Shown here: positions 32,155 through 44,800 of the stretch, one piece after another
Layout: the number at the start of each line of letters is the position of its first letter
Position numbering within the stretch: the first letter of the stretch is position 1
Source: Chlorokybus atmophyticus
Lineage: Eukaryota > Streptophyta > Chlorokybophyceae > Chlorokybales > Chlorokybaceae
NCBI GenBank assembly: GCA_009103225.1
Contig: RHPI01000575.1
Coordinates: 29,317 to 93,316 of the forward strand
DNA: 64,000 nt
Direction of reading: 5' to 3'
The notes under the pieces: generated by a model
Seen by the model: the letters and a program-made list of their open reading frames with translations, nothing else
What the model was told of the DNA's origin: nothing
Database searches by the model: none
Program-made: the position numbers and the translations under genes

Positions 32155-34750
32155 GGGTCCGCACGATAATCGCAAGGCAGGTCAATCTGTACGGCAGCAC
32201 AGGAGTGCAGAGCTCCTGCATGCGAAACCACACGTCATGCTGCGACTTTGTGCACTAGTTCGTTTGTAAACGCATTCTAAACACAAGTCTGACAGTACAA
32301 CTCGTGTGCGTTTCACAGTCTGTTAGAAATTGTGCTTACGTCGGGGGTTGATCAGCGCCAGCTTATCTCTGCTGCTTCGTTTTGAGGGTGTCAGATCACG
32401 AACAACGTTATGTGCGTGTCAACGCAGTCACACTGTCACCAGCTTGTTGAACAATATTGTGACAGGGTAAACGCAAGAGACAAGCTAGGCCAGCTTCATC
32501 TCTTTGTGATGACCTCGTGGACACTGAGAGACTAGCCGTCGCACACATGCATGATGATGTGCTGTTGCTTGACTGCACCTCAGACAGCCTCAGACAACTA
32601 CGTACACTATCACCAATGCTGCTGCCAAAGAACAAGTGACGCTGTCTTTGCGCCCAAAGCAAAGCTGCATATCCGCTAGCTCGCTAGCCTGACCACGATT
32701 TCACGCATAGTCAATCCCAGGAACCTGGCAGCAGAGAGGTGGAGGTGACAGCTGTCCTCGTGTGAAACGCTGAGCCTTCTTCGCTCCGCTTTGCTCGCGC
32801 TCCGCTCACCTGGTTGGCTCAGCTGCTGCGGCCTCCGCCCTTCTCGCCCACTGCTGCTGCTGCTGCTGGTGGCCGCCCCCTCCGCCTTGCCGAAGCCATG
32901 CGGCATGGGTGCTAGCAGCGGCATGCACGCACTGCTTGGTACTCGCGTACATTTTACGCAGCAGAAGCCTGATTATGAATCAGGTGAAGCCTAAGGTTCC
33001 TTATGATGACAATAGGGACTCCCTAGTAGGGACCCTTAAATCATGATGTTACAACATCCTGTTATCTCAGGCTTAGCATGTAAAGCTGCACTATCTGCTG
33101 AAAACTGAAAACCCATGAGCACAAGCTTGCAAAAGGCGAAAGGCGAGCGAATAGCCGATGTTTATCGTGATGATGGACTGTCCATGTCGGACATGCCGCC
33201 AAAGGTAACATCACCCAGGGCCTACAGAGCGGTCACCTCCTTGGATTTTTGCATGTCAACCACATGCACGGGCATCGGCGCTGATTATAACATGCATCTA
33301 TATTAAACAGCATACTGCTATGTACACGTGTGCGCTGCAGCGTTTGTCAATCTGTTGCATCCCAACAACTTCCCCATTCATGGCTTGGACTGTATGGCAG
33401 CCTGACGGTTATTGCCAATGGTAGCCACAGTGGCTAACATATGCTATACTCGATTTACAAGGATGTTGGGCGTGCATGCACGCGCCCATGCATGCCAACA
33501 TACATGGCGTAATGTGTGTCATGGCGTGTGCCATATGATGAGCTCGAGGCCCTTGCTTTACTACCAGAATTGGTACTTTGTACCTCTACATTGGTAATTG
33601 CCAAGTCTTTTGCGCGGAATTGTCTTGCGCATGCCACGATACTCATATATCCGCAATGTAAGCAGGTGTAAACACCACCCCAAGCAACGATTAATCGTTG
33701 CTAGGGGTGGTGTTGATCATCGGGCCAATATTGATGTACATGTCAAGGCCTCCGGGCTAACCTCTACTACTAGTCACATACACAATGAGGATTGTCATGG
33801 CCACAACCTCAAGCCCTTTTGCCATCCAGCTTCCGTCAACGATGGCGCCATTACAACCAGGTAGGCCGAGGTCACCACGGTGGGCTGATGTGACATGTAC
33901 AACAAGTGTAAGACAACTAGGCAGCTAAAAAGCATGCACAACATGCGCTTGTTGTGTATGTGTTAATAATAATGCACTAGTACGGCTGCCCTTGATGGCA
34001 AGCCTGTTCATGGCTGCAGGCAAGTTGGACTAGGCGCCCCATCGACGGTGATATCAAGTTCAAGCTTAAGAGAGCTGCCGTGATGTAATCCGAGTGGATT
34101 CTGTTTTCAAAGAGAGCATTTCAAAGCTAAGTTAGGTAGCTGCAGTGGCAAAGCTGCTGCATACACTGGATGAGAATAACGCTGAAAGGTGGTTTGCTGA
34201 TTAATCAGGACAAAGTGAAGCACGGCTTGGAGTAAACTCTATCACGATGTTTGGCAAGTCATGCTGCACGCCCTCGTGCATGCCGGCATGTGCAGGGCTG
34301 ATCCATGAACCAGCGAAAGCAGGCTTGTGGACAACACACGCTGCAATAAGCAGCTCTAATTTGAAGGGCGCAACAACTTTAAACGATGAACATGGCCAAG
34401 TACTACCCGCCCGAAGGCCGCCAATGCCAAAGCGATAGTGTTGTGTTTGCAGTTGTACCATCAATAGCCAACTATTACCAGCAAGCATGTAATCATGTTT
34501 AGCACACATTGCACCGGTTGATGCACACAGTACAACCACGCTCTGTTCTCAGTACAATTGTGTAGGCGTCTCTTGCGCAGGGATCATCGCAGCCACTCTT
34601 TAAGAGGTGATGTCGTTTCTGTGTTGTGTGAAAACGGCTGCAGTTGTCTTTACACTTGACCCAGTTTATGCATGAGAGTACTAGAACATCTCAGCTCGTG
34701 ACTACTGTATGATTTTGGCACTGCCTGGCAGGCAGCCCAGCAAGCGCCAC
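32155..34750. other. Upstream flank of the ZNFX1-like gene; no supported gene
   Basis: The 32690-32960 part is GC-rich with CTGCTGCTG runs and may include the promoter. Further on I see a 21-bp-arm hairpin at 33671-33714. Short open frames (for example at 33115-33306) have no recognisable motif and no clear splice partners. Confidence 0.4.
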
Positions 34751-34872
34751 AAGCATGCAAGGTGAGCATGGTGGGTGGGTGGGTGGGTGCGCACATGTGC
34801 GTGTACATCTGCATGCGTGCTCCTGTACACATGTGCTTCTGCAGTGGAGCACGCATCGGGCCACCTGTAAAG

Positions 34873-35265
34873 CTCATGATCGACAACGAAGGACCCGCGG
34901 CGCTCGCAGCAACAACATCAAACGTTGGGGGCAGAAAGCACGTTTTATCACTGCTTGCGTGCCTAGGTGGCGGACCTGAGCTCGCTCGTGCCTTAAAAGA
35001 GAAGAGGCGCTCCGGAGGGCCGCCTGTGCAAAGATGGAGGCGCGCAGCGGTGCTGCTGGAGAAGAGGCTCGCGCAGTTTACAGCGGAGAGCAGCTGCGCG
35101 GGAGGACACTCCACAAAAACTCTTGCTGTGAACAGCGAGATGCTCGAAGGACAGGGAGCATATGAGAGCGCCTTAGAGAGGGCCCTCGGCAGGGTTGAGG
35201 AGTGTTGCCAGTGCAGGGGGGCAGTGCAAAAGCTGCTCACTGCGGTTGCAATTGCACGGGAATGA
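34873..35265 (+). CDS. Unrecognised open frame, possible protein-coding exon
   Basis: A frame from a Met at about 34876 to a stop at 35265 has the look of real protein: a mixed hydrophobic/charged start (LSLLACLGGGPELARALKEK) followed by amphipathic helical segments (RRAAVLLEKRLAQFTAE, ESALERALGRVEECCQ). I recognise no domain. The opposite strand is also open across much of the interval, so coding potential could be an effect of composition. A (GGGT)n run, GGTGGGTGGGTGGGTG, lies just upstream at about 34769. Confidence 0.25.
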   Translation, partial: LMIDNEGPAALAATTSNVGGRKHVLSLLACLGGGPELARALKEKRRSGGPPVQRWRRAAVLLEKRLAQFTAESSCAGGHSTKTLAVNSEMLEGQGAYESALERALGRVEECCQCRGAVQKLLTAVAIARE

Positions 35266-35289
35266 TTTAGTAAACGCAATGGCAAGTGC

Positions 35290-36110
35290 ATTGCATCAGT
35301 GACAGTTTCCTTCCATCAACCCCGGATACATTAACGCTGTGACATCACAGGCTCACTGAGTGGCACTCTAACAACACTCGGAGATACGCGTATGCTGATC
35401 GACCTGTCATGGCAACAGGTTATGTAAATTGCGCAATCGTTCTGCCAGGATTCGTATCATGTCGATATGCTAGTGGGATGAACAAGTTGTAGGCGTACCA
35501 CTCTGCAGTAATCTACTGCAGAGCATGTCATGACTCCGAGTCTTGCTTGCCGGCTCTCCGAATATGTACTGGATAGCAGCCACACAGGTGATCAGATGTT
35601 TGGTGCTGCTCAATGCGCTGACAGGATTGACAGCGGTTCACTGCTAGGCAGGTGCTCAAACACTGCAACATGCACGCAGCAATGAAGTAAACATGCAATG
35701 CAACGACATCATGTCGTATGCACTATACGCATTCATCACGCATAACATCATGCCAGTGGCTGAACAGATGCACAGGCAAGTAAATCTTAAACATAATGGG
35801 GTGGGCTTCGTACTTTAATGAGATTTAAGAAGGGACTAAGGGGGTGCTACAACGGGTGCGCCCAAAACTACAAGGATATAACTATTGCAACCCAGCTGAG
35901 CTTTAAGAAAGGCTACTCAACAAAAAATAAAAAGGGAAGGAAAGGGGAGGCAACACGTGGCCCACCCGAAGATGTGACAGGAGGTGGCTGAATTCGAGAT
36001 TGTGTGTACTGCCATATTCTTGGCGCTATGCGTGGCTTTGTTGAACGCAGAGCGTTTGCCCGCACGCTTGTGTTCACACGATGTGTGTCCGGCCCTAGCT
36101 TGAGCGGTGC
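35290..36110. other. Intergenic stretch, nothing recognised
   Basis: No frame, RNA or repeat that I can support. It is the downstream flank of the carbonic-anhydrase-like gene on the minus strand. Confidence 0.5.
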
Positions 36111-36116
36111 CCTCGC

Positions 36117-37487
36117 TCAAGGGTATGCGGTCTTGTTGTTTGAATTGGACTGGTGAGGGCGGGCGTTGCTGGGCTTCTTGTTCACGAACCAGTTGATCTG
36201 AGCATGAGTCGACACAAAAGGAGCGTTCTTCTGCACGTGCCCAGGATCACCAAAAACAAAGCATGAACATCTCACTTCAACACGCTGGCTAGCGGGGCAC
36301 ACTATACTACGAGGTTGAGCGTTACTCACCACTGGACAATCTCGCAGCCGTGGGAATGTGAAGGAGCCCTTGTAGGTGAAGTACTCAGTAGACTTGGGGA
36401 TGAGCGACGTGGTGATACCGGCGCCATTGGTGTTGATGACAATCTGCATACATAATAGGTAAGATTAATGAACAACATACGGCGGCATTGGCATGCCTAA
36501 ACGCTGGTGAAGAGGTTCTTGCCTGCAGGAAGCTGTTGGATGTGGTGCTCATGGTGAAGAAGACAGACACAACGGTCCACTTTGTGGCGCTCTTGCTCGC
36601 GTACCGCAAGGCAGGGAAGGTGTTTGTTAGGTACACGCAATGAGCAGGGAAGCATGCACTGCAAGTGAGACCTCGACGCATTGTCTGCATCTCCATGGCG
36701 TGGGCAGCAGTTTCAGAAGCGCCGATGATGTGCTTTGCGCAGCAAGATACGCACATATCACTAACCCGCCGGGTCGGCAACCATGAATGTTGCACGCACA
36801 ACGCCAACTTGCACTTGTCACATTCGAACACAAGCATGCTACATTGATGCAAACAAATGTCTGACCTGCGGGCGTGTGGAAGAAGTTTCTGTCAATGGTG
36901 TAGGTGTTGCCGCTGCCGAGGGCGCCACCGATGATGCTGCCACCTGTGCGTGATACACAAGCAACGCTTCCATTAGGGCTCCCTGCCTGGACTCAATACT
37001 GAATGTAACCATGCACATGTAAAGAGGAAAGTGGCCTCACACACACCGTTTGGGGACATGCGGAGCTCCCAGATTTGCTCGGCGTCGTGGACCACGCTGG
37101 TGCCGCTGTAGCTGATGCTCAAGGGCCAGACCAGTGCCGGAGGCTATGCTGGAGGGGACAAGCCTCACAGGCGACTGCTTCGTGCCCGCGCACTGGTTGG
37201 GAGGAGAAAGAGTGTTCCACGAGGCAGGAGGCACAGCTGCGGTGCAGAACACAGTCTGCCCGCATTTAATTGTACAGTTGACATGCATGTCCCAATGCCG
37301 TACACGTGCATGCAACGTGAGCAAAGGCTGCACACGCACTGCTGGTGGAGGCGTAGCCGTAGCCAGTGTACTCTTTGAGGTCCTCGTCATAGCCGTCATA
37401 AAAGGCGTTAGTCTGGGCATTGACGACAGCTGCGGCGGCGACGTCGAAGAGAAGCAGAACCAGCAGCGCAGACTTGGGGGCCGCCAT
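36117..37487 (-). CDS. Secreted alpha-carbonic-anhydrase-like protein with an altered zinc site and one frame slip
   Basis: Six exons on the minus strand: 37340-37487, 37047-37236, 36866-36943, 36523-36671, 36330-36443, 36117-36230. The protein starts with a signal peptide (ALLVLLLFDVAAAAVVNAQ). Alpha-CA signatures follow: SWNTLSPPNQCAGTKQSPV, LSISYSGTSVV...IWELRMSPNG, YTIDRNFFHTP, KWTVVSVFF, YFTYKGSFTFP and a closing SNARPHQ. In active enzymes the two first zinc ligands lie in an H-x-H pair; here that place reads F-F-H, so one ligand is probably missing and the protein may be a non-catalytic CA-related protein. Exon 2 is one base too long for the frame, at a CCC run near 37118-37125; removing one base makes the whole model about 263 residues, but a 25-nt intron (37140-37164) would also restore frame. 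One intron uses a GC donor (CAG/GCAAGA at 36522). Confidence 0.75.
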
Positions 37488-37499
37488 GGTTGGTGAGAC

Positions 37500-39960
37500 A
37501 GGCAGATAGAGCAGAGGCAACAGACAGCAACAAACAAAACGCAACAGCAAGCACAGAGAAGGCACTCTGCAGCCTTTTCGCTTCTGGCTTATGTATCGGC
37601 CTAGACGGGCCTAACCGTACGGTGCCGTACACGTAATTGAAGGGGTTGAGATTCTTATCGCTGGTGCGCGTTGGGTAGTGACTAATCAAAAGGCGTTTAG
37701 CGGCCGAATATCGGCGGCAGTTGTACGGGCCGACAGCAGCCTGGGGTGTTGCATGTCAATAGCGGCAAGCGGACCAACCGGAAGAGGGACTTGCATGACG
37801 CCATGCAACTCCCTCCTCGCCCACTGGAGTCGCCAGCTACTTGGTACTACATTGCAAGAAGCGAGGAAAAATCCGTTTTTGCGACTTAACTTTTGTAGCC
37901 CACACTGTGTTGGCAGTTGACAATATAACAAGCAGTGTGCAATATAAGTGGCACATTACAATGTCATGCTATCTTGTAATACTAATTGCGTTGCGCGTTG
38001 CGCAATGCCAATTGCTTGAGTAGAATCAATGTGAAGAATTATATGAAACGGGAGAATCATGACTTAGTTTTATTAACTCTTGGCAAACGGCGATGTGTGA
38101 ACTTGTGTCACAACTTGTGCGCCTTACACCTGCATGCACTCCGGCACATGCGTGTGCCTATATGGTCACACACGTGCTCTCTCTCATTCTCTTCCTCTCT
38201 TGCACTTTGCAGAGCATAATCGCAATTGCACTTGCCATGTGCATGCAAAGTATGTGCATGATTCAGAGAGTTGCCTGTAAAGGTAATAGTAACTGCTGTT
38301 GCCCAACCGACAACCTTCTACCCTCTTGCTGTACTCAAGAATTGCTATAGAGAATTTGCAACCTCTTTAGCCCGCATTCAGATAAGTAGAGCACAACCAG
38401 GCTACATTTTGCACCATTTGTATCTAATCTACCGTGACACCAATTGAACCCATGTTTCAGACATACATTGAATACACATTTGCATCTATTTTATGATAAT
38501 ATGTGTTTGAGCGAATGCATAATAAGAAGTATAAGCATTAAAAATAAAAACTACCATAAGACAAGTATTTACGATCAATTATCCATATGCAATTGACATT
38601 TTATGTAGATTTCACTTAAGTCAATAGCGCATCGTATGGTGTAACACCAATGTGATTGCAAAGTTTGATTGCTCTAATGTACGGACAATGAACCTTAATT
38701 TTAGTTAATGTCATACTAGTCTACGGCATACCTCTATATGTACGCTATACAAATACACATAAGTATCTGACATGTCTGTTTAAAACAAATGGTAATGTGG
38801 AGGATATGTAAGGAGAGCCGCTGCGTGATGATGTACGATTATCAATCGTAAATTGGTATATAAGAAGGGACATTTAACATTGCATAGTTGCTATCAATTT
38901 TCTCAAGATTATGAATATGTGCTTTAATATGCACTTTTAGGGTCGTGGCCTCGATAACATATAACCGGAGTCATATATTTGGTAATGTTTTCACATATTC
39001 ATTGTCAATACCCATGTAGAAATTTGCCCTGTTCTGCGGGCGTATTTGCCGCCGACAATTTGTTAACATACTGCATTCAAACAGCGTTAATTCAAGGAAT
39101 CGTCGTGCTTATGACCGTCATATAAGCTAGTGCTCGATTATCGATTCTTATAACAAGTTTCCAAGTGTTGTTTCCCGGGCTGGGGATAACAGTGTGGCCA
39201 ATGCCTTAGCCTGCACGCCCTTAGCCTTGTGCATGCACGTCAGCCTTGTGCAGGTGTGCCTGCTTGTTAACAATGCCGGCGATGAGGCAATAGATGTGGC
39301 CCAGTAGAAGTGGGGCCACCCTTGTGGGCACCGGCCTCACAGCAAATGTGGAGGAGGAAGTGGAGGTGACAGAGCCGTGCAAGGGCGGTACAGCGGTGAT
39401 CCCATCGACCCCGCTCGTCCGACTATTGACTGGCAGGTGGCCTTGCTGGTACACGCGAACCTACTGGTCACCTCTCAATCGTCGTGGCAAACCCGTACCA
39501 ATGCGCAACTTGCGCCGCACTTGAAGTATAAACCGACAGCGATGGATAGGCCTGGCAGTTACTCTGCCACACCTTACTTCTGGGTGGGCGGAACAACACA
39601 GCGCTGGTGTCATCCCAGAAGGGTGGACTTCTCTGAATGCCCCTTCCTGGATATGTATAGGGTTGTGCCAGGCTGGTGAGCCCAGCTGGATACATAGGTG
39701 TGCGTGGTGTGAGCAACAACATTGTGTACGAGGTTGCGCTGCATTGCACCGCTCCGTGGTGCGCTGGCACATCAAGCCTCCTGACCCCGATGAAGATGCT
39801 GACTCAGGCTCTTGTGCGTAGTTGTTACATGTGCATTTGTAAAGCTTGTGCTCTTTGTGCGTCGGAGATGTTGCTCGCAATGTGTTGAAGACCTGATCGT
39901 GCTTCAAATGCAAAAAATAAATGTTGGCCAGGACAGCGACCTCCCCTACCCCCTCCTGTT
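37500..39960. other. AT-richer intergenic stretch, no supported gene
   Basis: From about 38350 to 39180 the sequence is AT-rich with short inverted words (for example GATTATCAATC) and lacks open frames. A plus-strand frame at 39377-39679 (IDWQVALLVHANLL...) is intriguing, but the minus strand is open too and no family is recognised. It may be the 3' flank or LTR of the gypsy element on the minus strand. Confidence 0.4.
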
Positions 39961-39996
39961 GGCTCCTTACTCTCCCGAGTGGGCCAACTGCATCTG

Positions 39997-40131
39997 GCAA
40001 GCCTCACACATCCAGTCTCCTTTGGGCACCTTATCCAGCGGTGGCGACATGCACAATATGTGCCATCGCGCCACGCAGCGGCCACATATCAACATCTTTG
40101 CTTCCTCGTCTGCACGTGTGCAGCTCTTGCA
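39997..40131 (-). pseudogene. PHD zinc finger at the C-terminal end of the gypsy integrase
   Basis: The sequence is a complete C4-H-C3 PHD finger: C-x2-C, then CGRC, then H-x2-C, a Trp two residues before the last C-x2-C pair (GDWMCEAC), 45 residues in all. It is in the same reading frame as the integrase C-terminal piece at 40345-40617 and comes after the FEVGDYVYLQ segment, where chromoviruses carry a chromodomain. PHD fingers read histone H3 tails. A role in targeting integration is inference. Confidence 0.75.
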
Positions 40132-40339
40132 TCGATGCCACAGATATCTGTGGCTAGCATCACGGACAGCAGTCTTGGGATCCACGGCTCCGTTAAGGTT
40201 GGGTAAATAACACAGCGCGCAATTCTTCTTTTGCCTTCAAGTAGCAGTACGCCGTTGCTGCGCACCTCTTTCACTCTCAAAATGATGTTGCTGGCACAAG
40301 TGTCCAGCATATCCTTGGTTTGCCTTGTAGGTAGACATA

Positions 40340-42906
40340 GTCACCTACCTCAAACTTTTGCATGCGGGGCTTGTAAAAGTTTGAGTGTCTCTATGCTGTA
40401 CAAAGACCAGATTGTGCGTTGCAATGGGCATGACGCGTCTGAATAGCTCAGCCCTGGTGGTGAGCTCTTTTACAAAGCTCTGCTCATCTTGTGAATCCAC
40501 AACGGTTTCCGCTGGCTTATTAATAGAAGCTGACAGCTGTAGATGGCGGCCATACAGCAGGAAGTATGGGCTGTACGCCCCCAATGCAGCCTGTCGGCTG
40601 AACCTATATCCCATCATAACCCATGGCAGCTAGAGATCCCAATATTTCTCGTCGTAACTACAGGATGGTTGCGGTGCGTGCGGTATGATCAATTGCTGAA
40701 ATGTTTGATCATCATTAAGATGTAGCGATAACCTCTTTGCTGACAGGTAAATCTTCTGCTGGGTCAATTTCAACAATAAAACAACCCTTGGATGGGGAGT
40801 GGGTGAAGTTGTGGTTGCTTCATATTGCAGGTGGGCCTTCACCTTGTCACACTCCACGCATTATTGTACAATAGCGACCATTGCGGACACTCCTGACCAC
40901 CACGTCGCAGTCACTAGCGCCAGCGTGCACTTGACTTCGTAGTGTCCCCGCTGATGGTGCAGCTTGCGCACAATCTCCTCTCTGTCTTGCAATGGGGGCA
41001 CCATCCTGGTGGTGCCATCTTTCATAGTCGTGTGAACCTTGTCGTCATTCCAGCTATACCTCTGAGAGCGACGCCACAAGCGGTCCTTACTCAGTGAACT
41101 CGCTTCTGGTGGGTAGGTTCCAGTCCTCAAGTACATCAGCGCATCTTGACCTAGCCCGGTGTTACTTTGACAGTGTCATTTGCAGCAGGGATGACTCCCT
41201 CAGCCTCTGCTGCACAGCAGAGCGTCTCCCCACTCGTGGTCAGGGTGTCAACTGCTTGCTCATACTCAGTCATCGCACTTCTTGCAATGGCAAGCAGTGC
41301 TGCTACATCTGTAGAGACATGAGTGTTGGGCCCATCAGTGTGTCGGGCCTCACTCTCTTCTCTGCTCATTCCATCGGCGTTCATGTCGGCTAACCCCGCC
41401 TTGTGTTCTATGACGAAATCATACTCCTCTGGAATCAGTGAAATCAATGCCCACCGGGCATGCTTCCTTGTCAAGTGGCTTTTTGTGAGTAGCCACTTCA
41501 GCGGCTGATGGTCTGTTAGCAGTGTGAAGCGTCTTCCGAAGAGGAAAGGCCTGAAGTGCACCACTGCCTATACAACTGCTAAGCATTCCCCTTCATGGGA
41601 GCTGTAGTTGCCTTCAGCCTTGTTGTTGCTCCGGCTAGCGCAGGCAATCACGTATTCTGCTCCATCATCATCCTTTTAAAAAGCACAGCGCCGATTCCCA
41701 ACTTACTCCAATCTATATAGATGATAAACTCTTTGTTGTAGACAGGTCTCCTCAGCACTGGCGCGTCATTGAGCTTCTCCTTCATCAGCTCAAATGCTTG
41801 TTGGCAATCCTTGTTCCATTGCTAATGGTTCTCCTTCTTCAGCAGGTCATACAGAGGTCTGATGAACTTGTTAAAGTCCTTTACGATCGACAATAGCAGT
41901 TAACAAGTCGTAAGAACGCATTGAGCCTGCTGATGTCCGTGGGTGGAGGTACTTGACCAATAGCATCCACCTTAGCTTTCTGTAATTGCACTCCTTCAAA
42001 TACAATCTCATGTCCCAAGTACTGCACCGTGTTGGCTGCAAACCTGCATTTCTCAGGGTGACAAGTTATATCGAAAATCTCAATTCTCAGAACACAGCCT
42101 CAAGATGCTTCACGTGGTCCTCTACATTGTCGCTGAAGACCAGAATATCATTGATGTAACAACGTGTGAAGTAGAGTCCCCTCAGGATTCGATCCATCAC
42201 CCTCTAAAATACCGCTGGCGCAATCTTCATGCTAAACGGCATCACTTTCTATTGGTACAGTGTGCGGTTACCCCAGAAGGCGGTCTTGTGCCTGTCTTGC
42301 TCTTTGAGGTTGATTTGGTGGAAGCCAGTGCGCAAGTCAATGATGGTAAAGACCTTTGCCTTGGCAACGTTATCAACGATGTCCTCTGTTGTAGGCATTG
42401 GATACCTATGTGATTCTGTAGGTGCATTTGTAGGCTTGAAATCCACACACATGCGCATCTATGTCCATTCGCCACTTGCATCCTTCTTTTTGAGCACGAC
42501 CACAACAGACGCATAGCTGGAGATCGACTCTTCAATCAATGCAGCCTTGCAAAGTTCATCACATTTCTGCTTCACTCCCTTCTTCTCTACTTGACTGAGG
42601 GTATTGTCTTTTTATGATGGGCTCTTCAGTACTGAAGAGCCCACTAGTGTTGCATTGTACGTCCATCTCATACATGTTGCAGCGTCTCAGCTCTTGCATG
42701 CTGAAGGCAAAGGCTTTCTGATGTTCTTTGAGCAATGCCATCAGTTTTTCTTTTTCTTCCGCTGTAACTTTGCCCTGAAAGTCCCAGGTATGTGTAGACT
42801 CATCCACACTTTCTGCCGCAGCTGCTAACACTTGTGACAAAGGAATCGAATGTGGTACCCCCTCAGTTCCATGACCGTGGTTGGGCCGTCTCCACCCCCT
42901 CAGCAA
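40340..42906 (-). pseudogene. gypsy pol pseudogene: RT, RNase H, integrase
   Basis: RT motifs: MRMCVDFKPTNAPTESHRYPMP, then FTIIDLRTGFHQI, KTAFWG, MPFSMKIAPAVF, and a catalytic box that reads YINDILVFSD instead of the usual YxDD, so the first Asp is Asn. RNase H: FIIYIDWSKLGIGAVLF, then FTLLTDHQPLKWLL and FVIEHKAGLADMNADGMSR. Integrase: the zinc region (LHHQRGHYEVKCT...CVECDKVKA), then a C-terminal piece (RQAALGAYSPYFLLYGRHL) of the kind that follows the DDE core. Several in-frame stops interrupt each domain. Confidence 0.85.
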
Positions 42907-43094
42907 CTAAGTCAGGCTCTGGTTGTCAGGTCTCTTTAACGAGACGAGTGTGTGCGCCTCCTATGCTACCTCATGGGTGGCCAAAGACACAATAAAGATC
43001 CATACCAAGCTGCTATGATCCATGGCTTGGCCAAGCAGCTTTTGTCGCTGCTGTTCTGTCAGGCCAGGTGCTTTCGTGGCACCTGGTAAAAAAA

Positions 43095-43369
<275 letters not shown>

Positions 43370-43815
43370 CCATGCCACGCCCATGGTTGCGAAAAGCATA
43401 ACTAGCAGGATACGTAACCTGAGTGGGTAACGCTTCCCGTGGCTCGCCCACCAACACGGTCCAAAACACTCTCAACCGATGTGCGCGCGACCAAATTGTG
43501 CCGCATTCGATACGATTTCATTTCCGAGTATTGACTGCACGATTTGATAATCACGTCGGATATGATTATGACGGTCGTTAATGGCAAGTACATTCTTAAT
43601 CAGGTAGGCAGGGGGGGTGTCCTTCTGTGTAGCTTGCAGCACCCATATAATGCGAACCAGCTTTGAAAACAACTTAGACCAAGGGTCTTCCAATCCTTTC
43701 CCAACTCATGCTCTTGAATGTCCGTGGCATTCCCATCCAGCAATCACCATGTTGATGTGCTCGATTGCAGAAAGGTGTGCTGTTGTGACCAACCGTATGT
43801 CGGAAGGAGCAGAGG

Positions 43816-44800
43816 GTGATGAAAAAAGACGAGCAAGCTGATGCCGTGGCCTTCTACACCAATAAGCACGAGAAGAAGGGCAACCATGAAGAGAAGAACA
43901 AAGGCAACAAGCCAGGCAACCTCGTCACAAAGACCTCACATGCCACTGGTGTGGTTGGAAGGGGCACATTGTGCAGGAATGTAGGAAAAAACAACAGGGG
44001 CAACCTAGAGCAAGCACGAGCACCAGCGGCAATGAGCACCAACACAAGGAGAAACATGTCGCCTTCACTGCATCGAGTTTGAGGGCGGGCACAGCTATTA
44101 CGGAGCCGGCGGGCACAGTTGTTCTGTGAGAGTTGCTGAGTTGCGCTTAGCAGCAGAGATAGTATTCCGAACGGGTGGCTGTTCAGTCATCCTTAATGGG
44201 TTCGTGCACATGGTTGGAATCGCTGATCCGGGAGGGCTCTACCACGTGGAGCAGCCTCAAGACAAAGACATCCAAGCCATGGTGCAGAAGGACTAAAAGT
44301 CGCCAACACTGTGGCATCGCAGGTTCGGGCATTTCAGCTACATTAACCTCACTCGCCTTATCGCTGAGAAGACGGTTCAGGGCATCCGTCCCAGCGCAAA
44401 AGAACTCAAGACAGCATCAGGTGCACTTTGTAAACCATGCTGGTTGCAAAGCAGCATGCTATGCCATTCCCACTATCCTCTTCTAGCAGTCAGCGTCCTT
44501 TCGAGCTTGTGCACATGGATGTCCGTGGCCCTATGCGCATTGTGGCGAAGGGAGGGGTTAGGTACTTTGCTACAATCCTCGCCGACTACAGCAAGCTATC
44601 CGTCATCTTTTCGCTGACGCTGAAGTCAGAGGTTGCTGATGATGTGCGCATAATCGTGGCCTTGTTGGAGACGCAGTCTGGCAACAAGGTGAAGGCAATT
44701 AGGAGTGATCGAGGAGGGGACTACATCAACAAGGGGTTCAAGGAGTTCTTCGCCAGCAAGGACATACGCCACGAGACCACCGCACCCTACGCACAGCGAG
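43816..44800 (+). mobile_element. Second copia fragment, internally deleted
   Basis: It starts within the gag tail (KKDEQADAVAFYTNKHEKK), passes an intact zinc knuckle (CHWCGWKGHIVQEC in the frame around 43941-43985), and then loses most of the protease region. It resumes at pre-integrase (GIADPGGLYHVEQ, LWHRRFGHFSYINL) and the integrase start (MDVRGPMRIV, then SDRGGDYINKGF), and ends near 44795. It is closely related to the element at 7315-10950 but is a separate copy, and in places is less damaged. Confidence 0.85.

Larger units (their letters stand above)
39960..42906 (-). mobile_element. Decayed Ty3/gypsy retrotransposon (pol: RT, RNase H, integrase, PHD finger)
   Basis: Read on the minus strand the order is reverse transcriptase (42906 to about 41850), RNase H (about 41780 to 41400), integrase (about 41136 to 40345), an integrase tail (FEVGDYVYLQ near 40340) and a PHD finger. 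RT before integrase is diagnostic of gypsy. Many stops and frame changes show that it is dead. No LTR pair was found by eye on either side. A (CT)n run with a gap lies just upstream of the RT start, so the gag part may be lost there. Confidence 0.85.
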
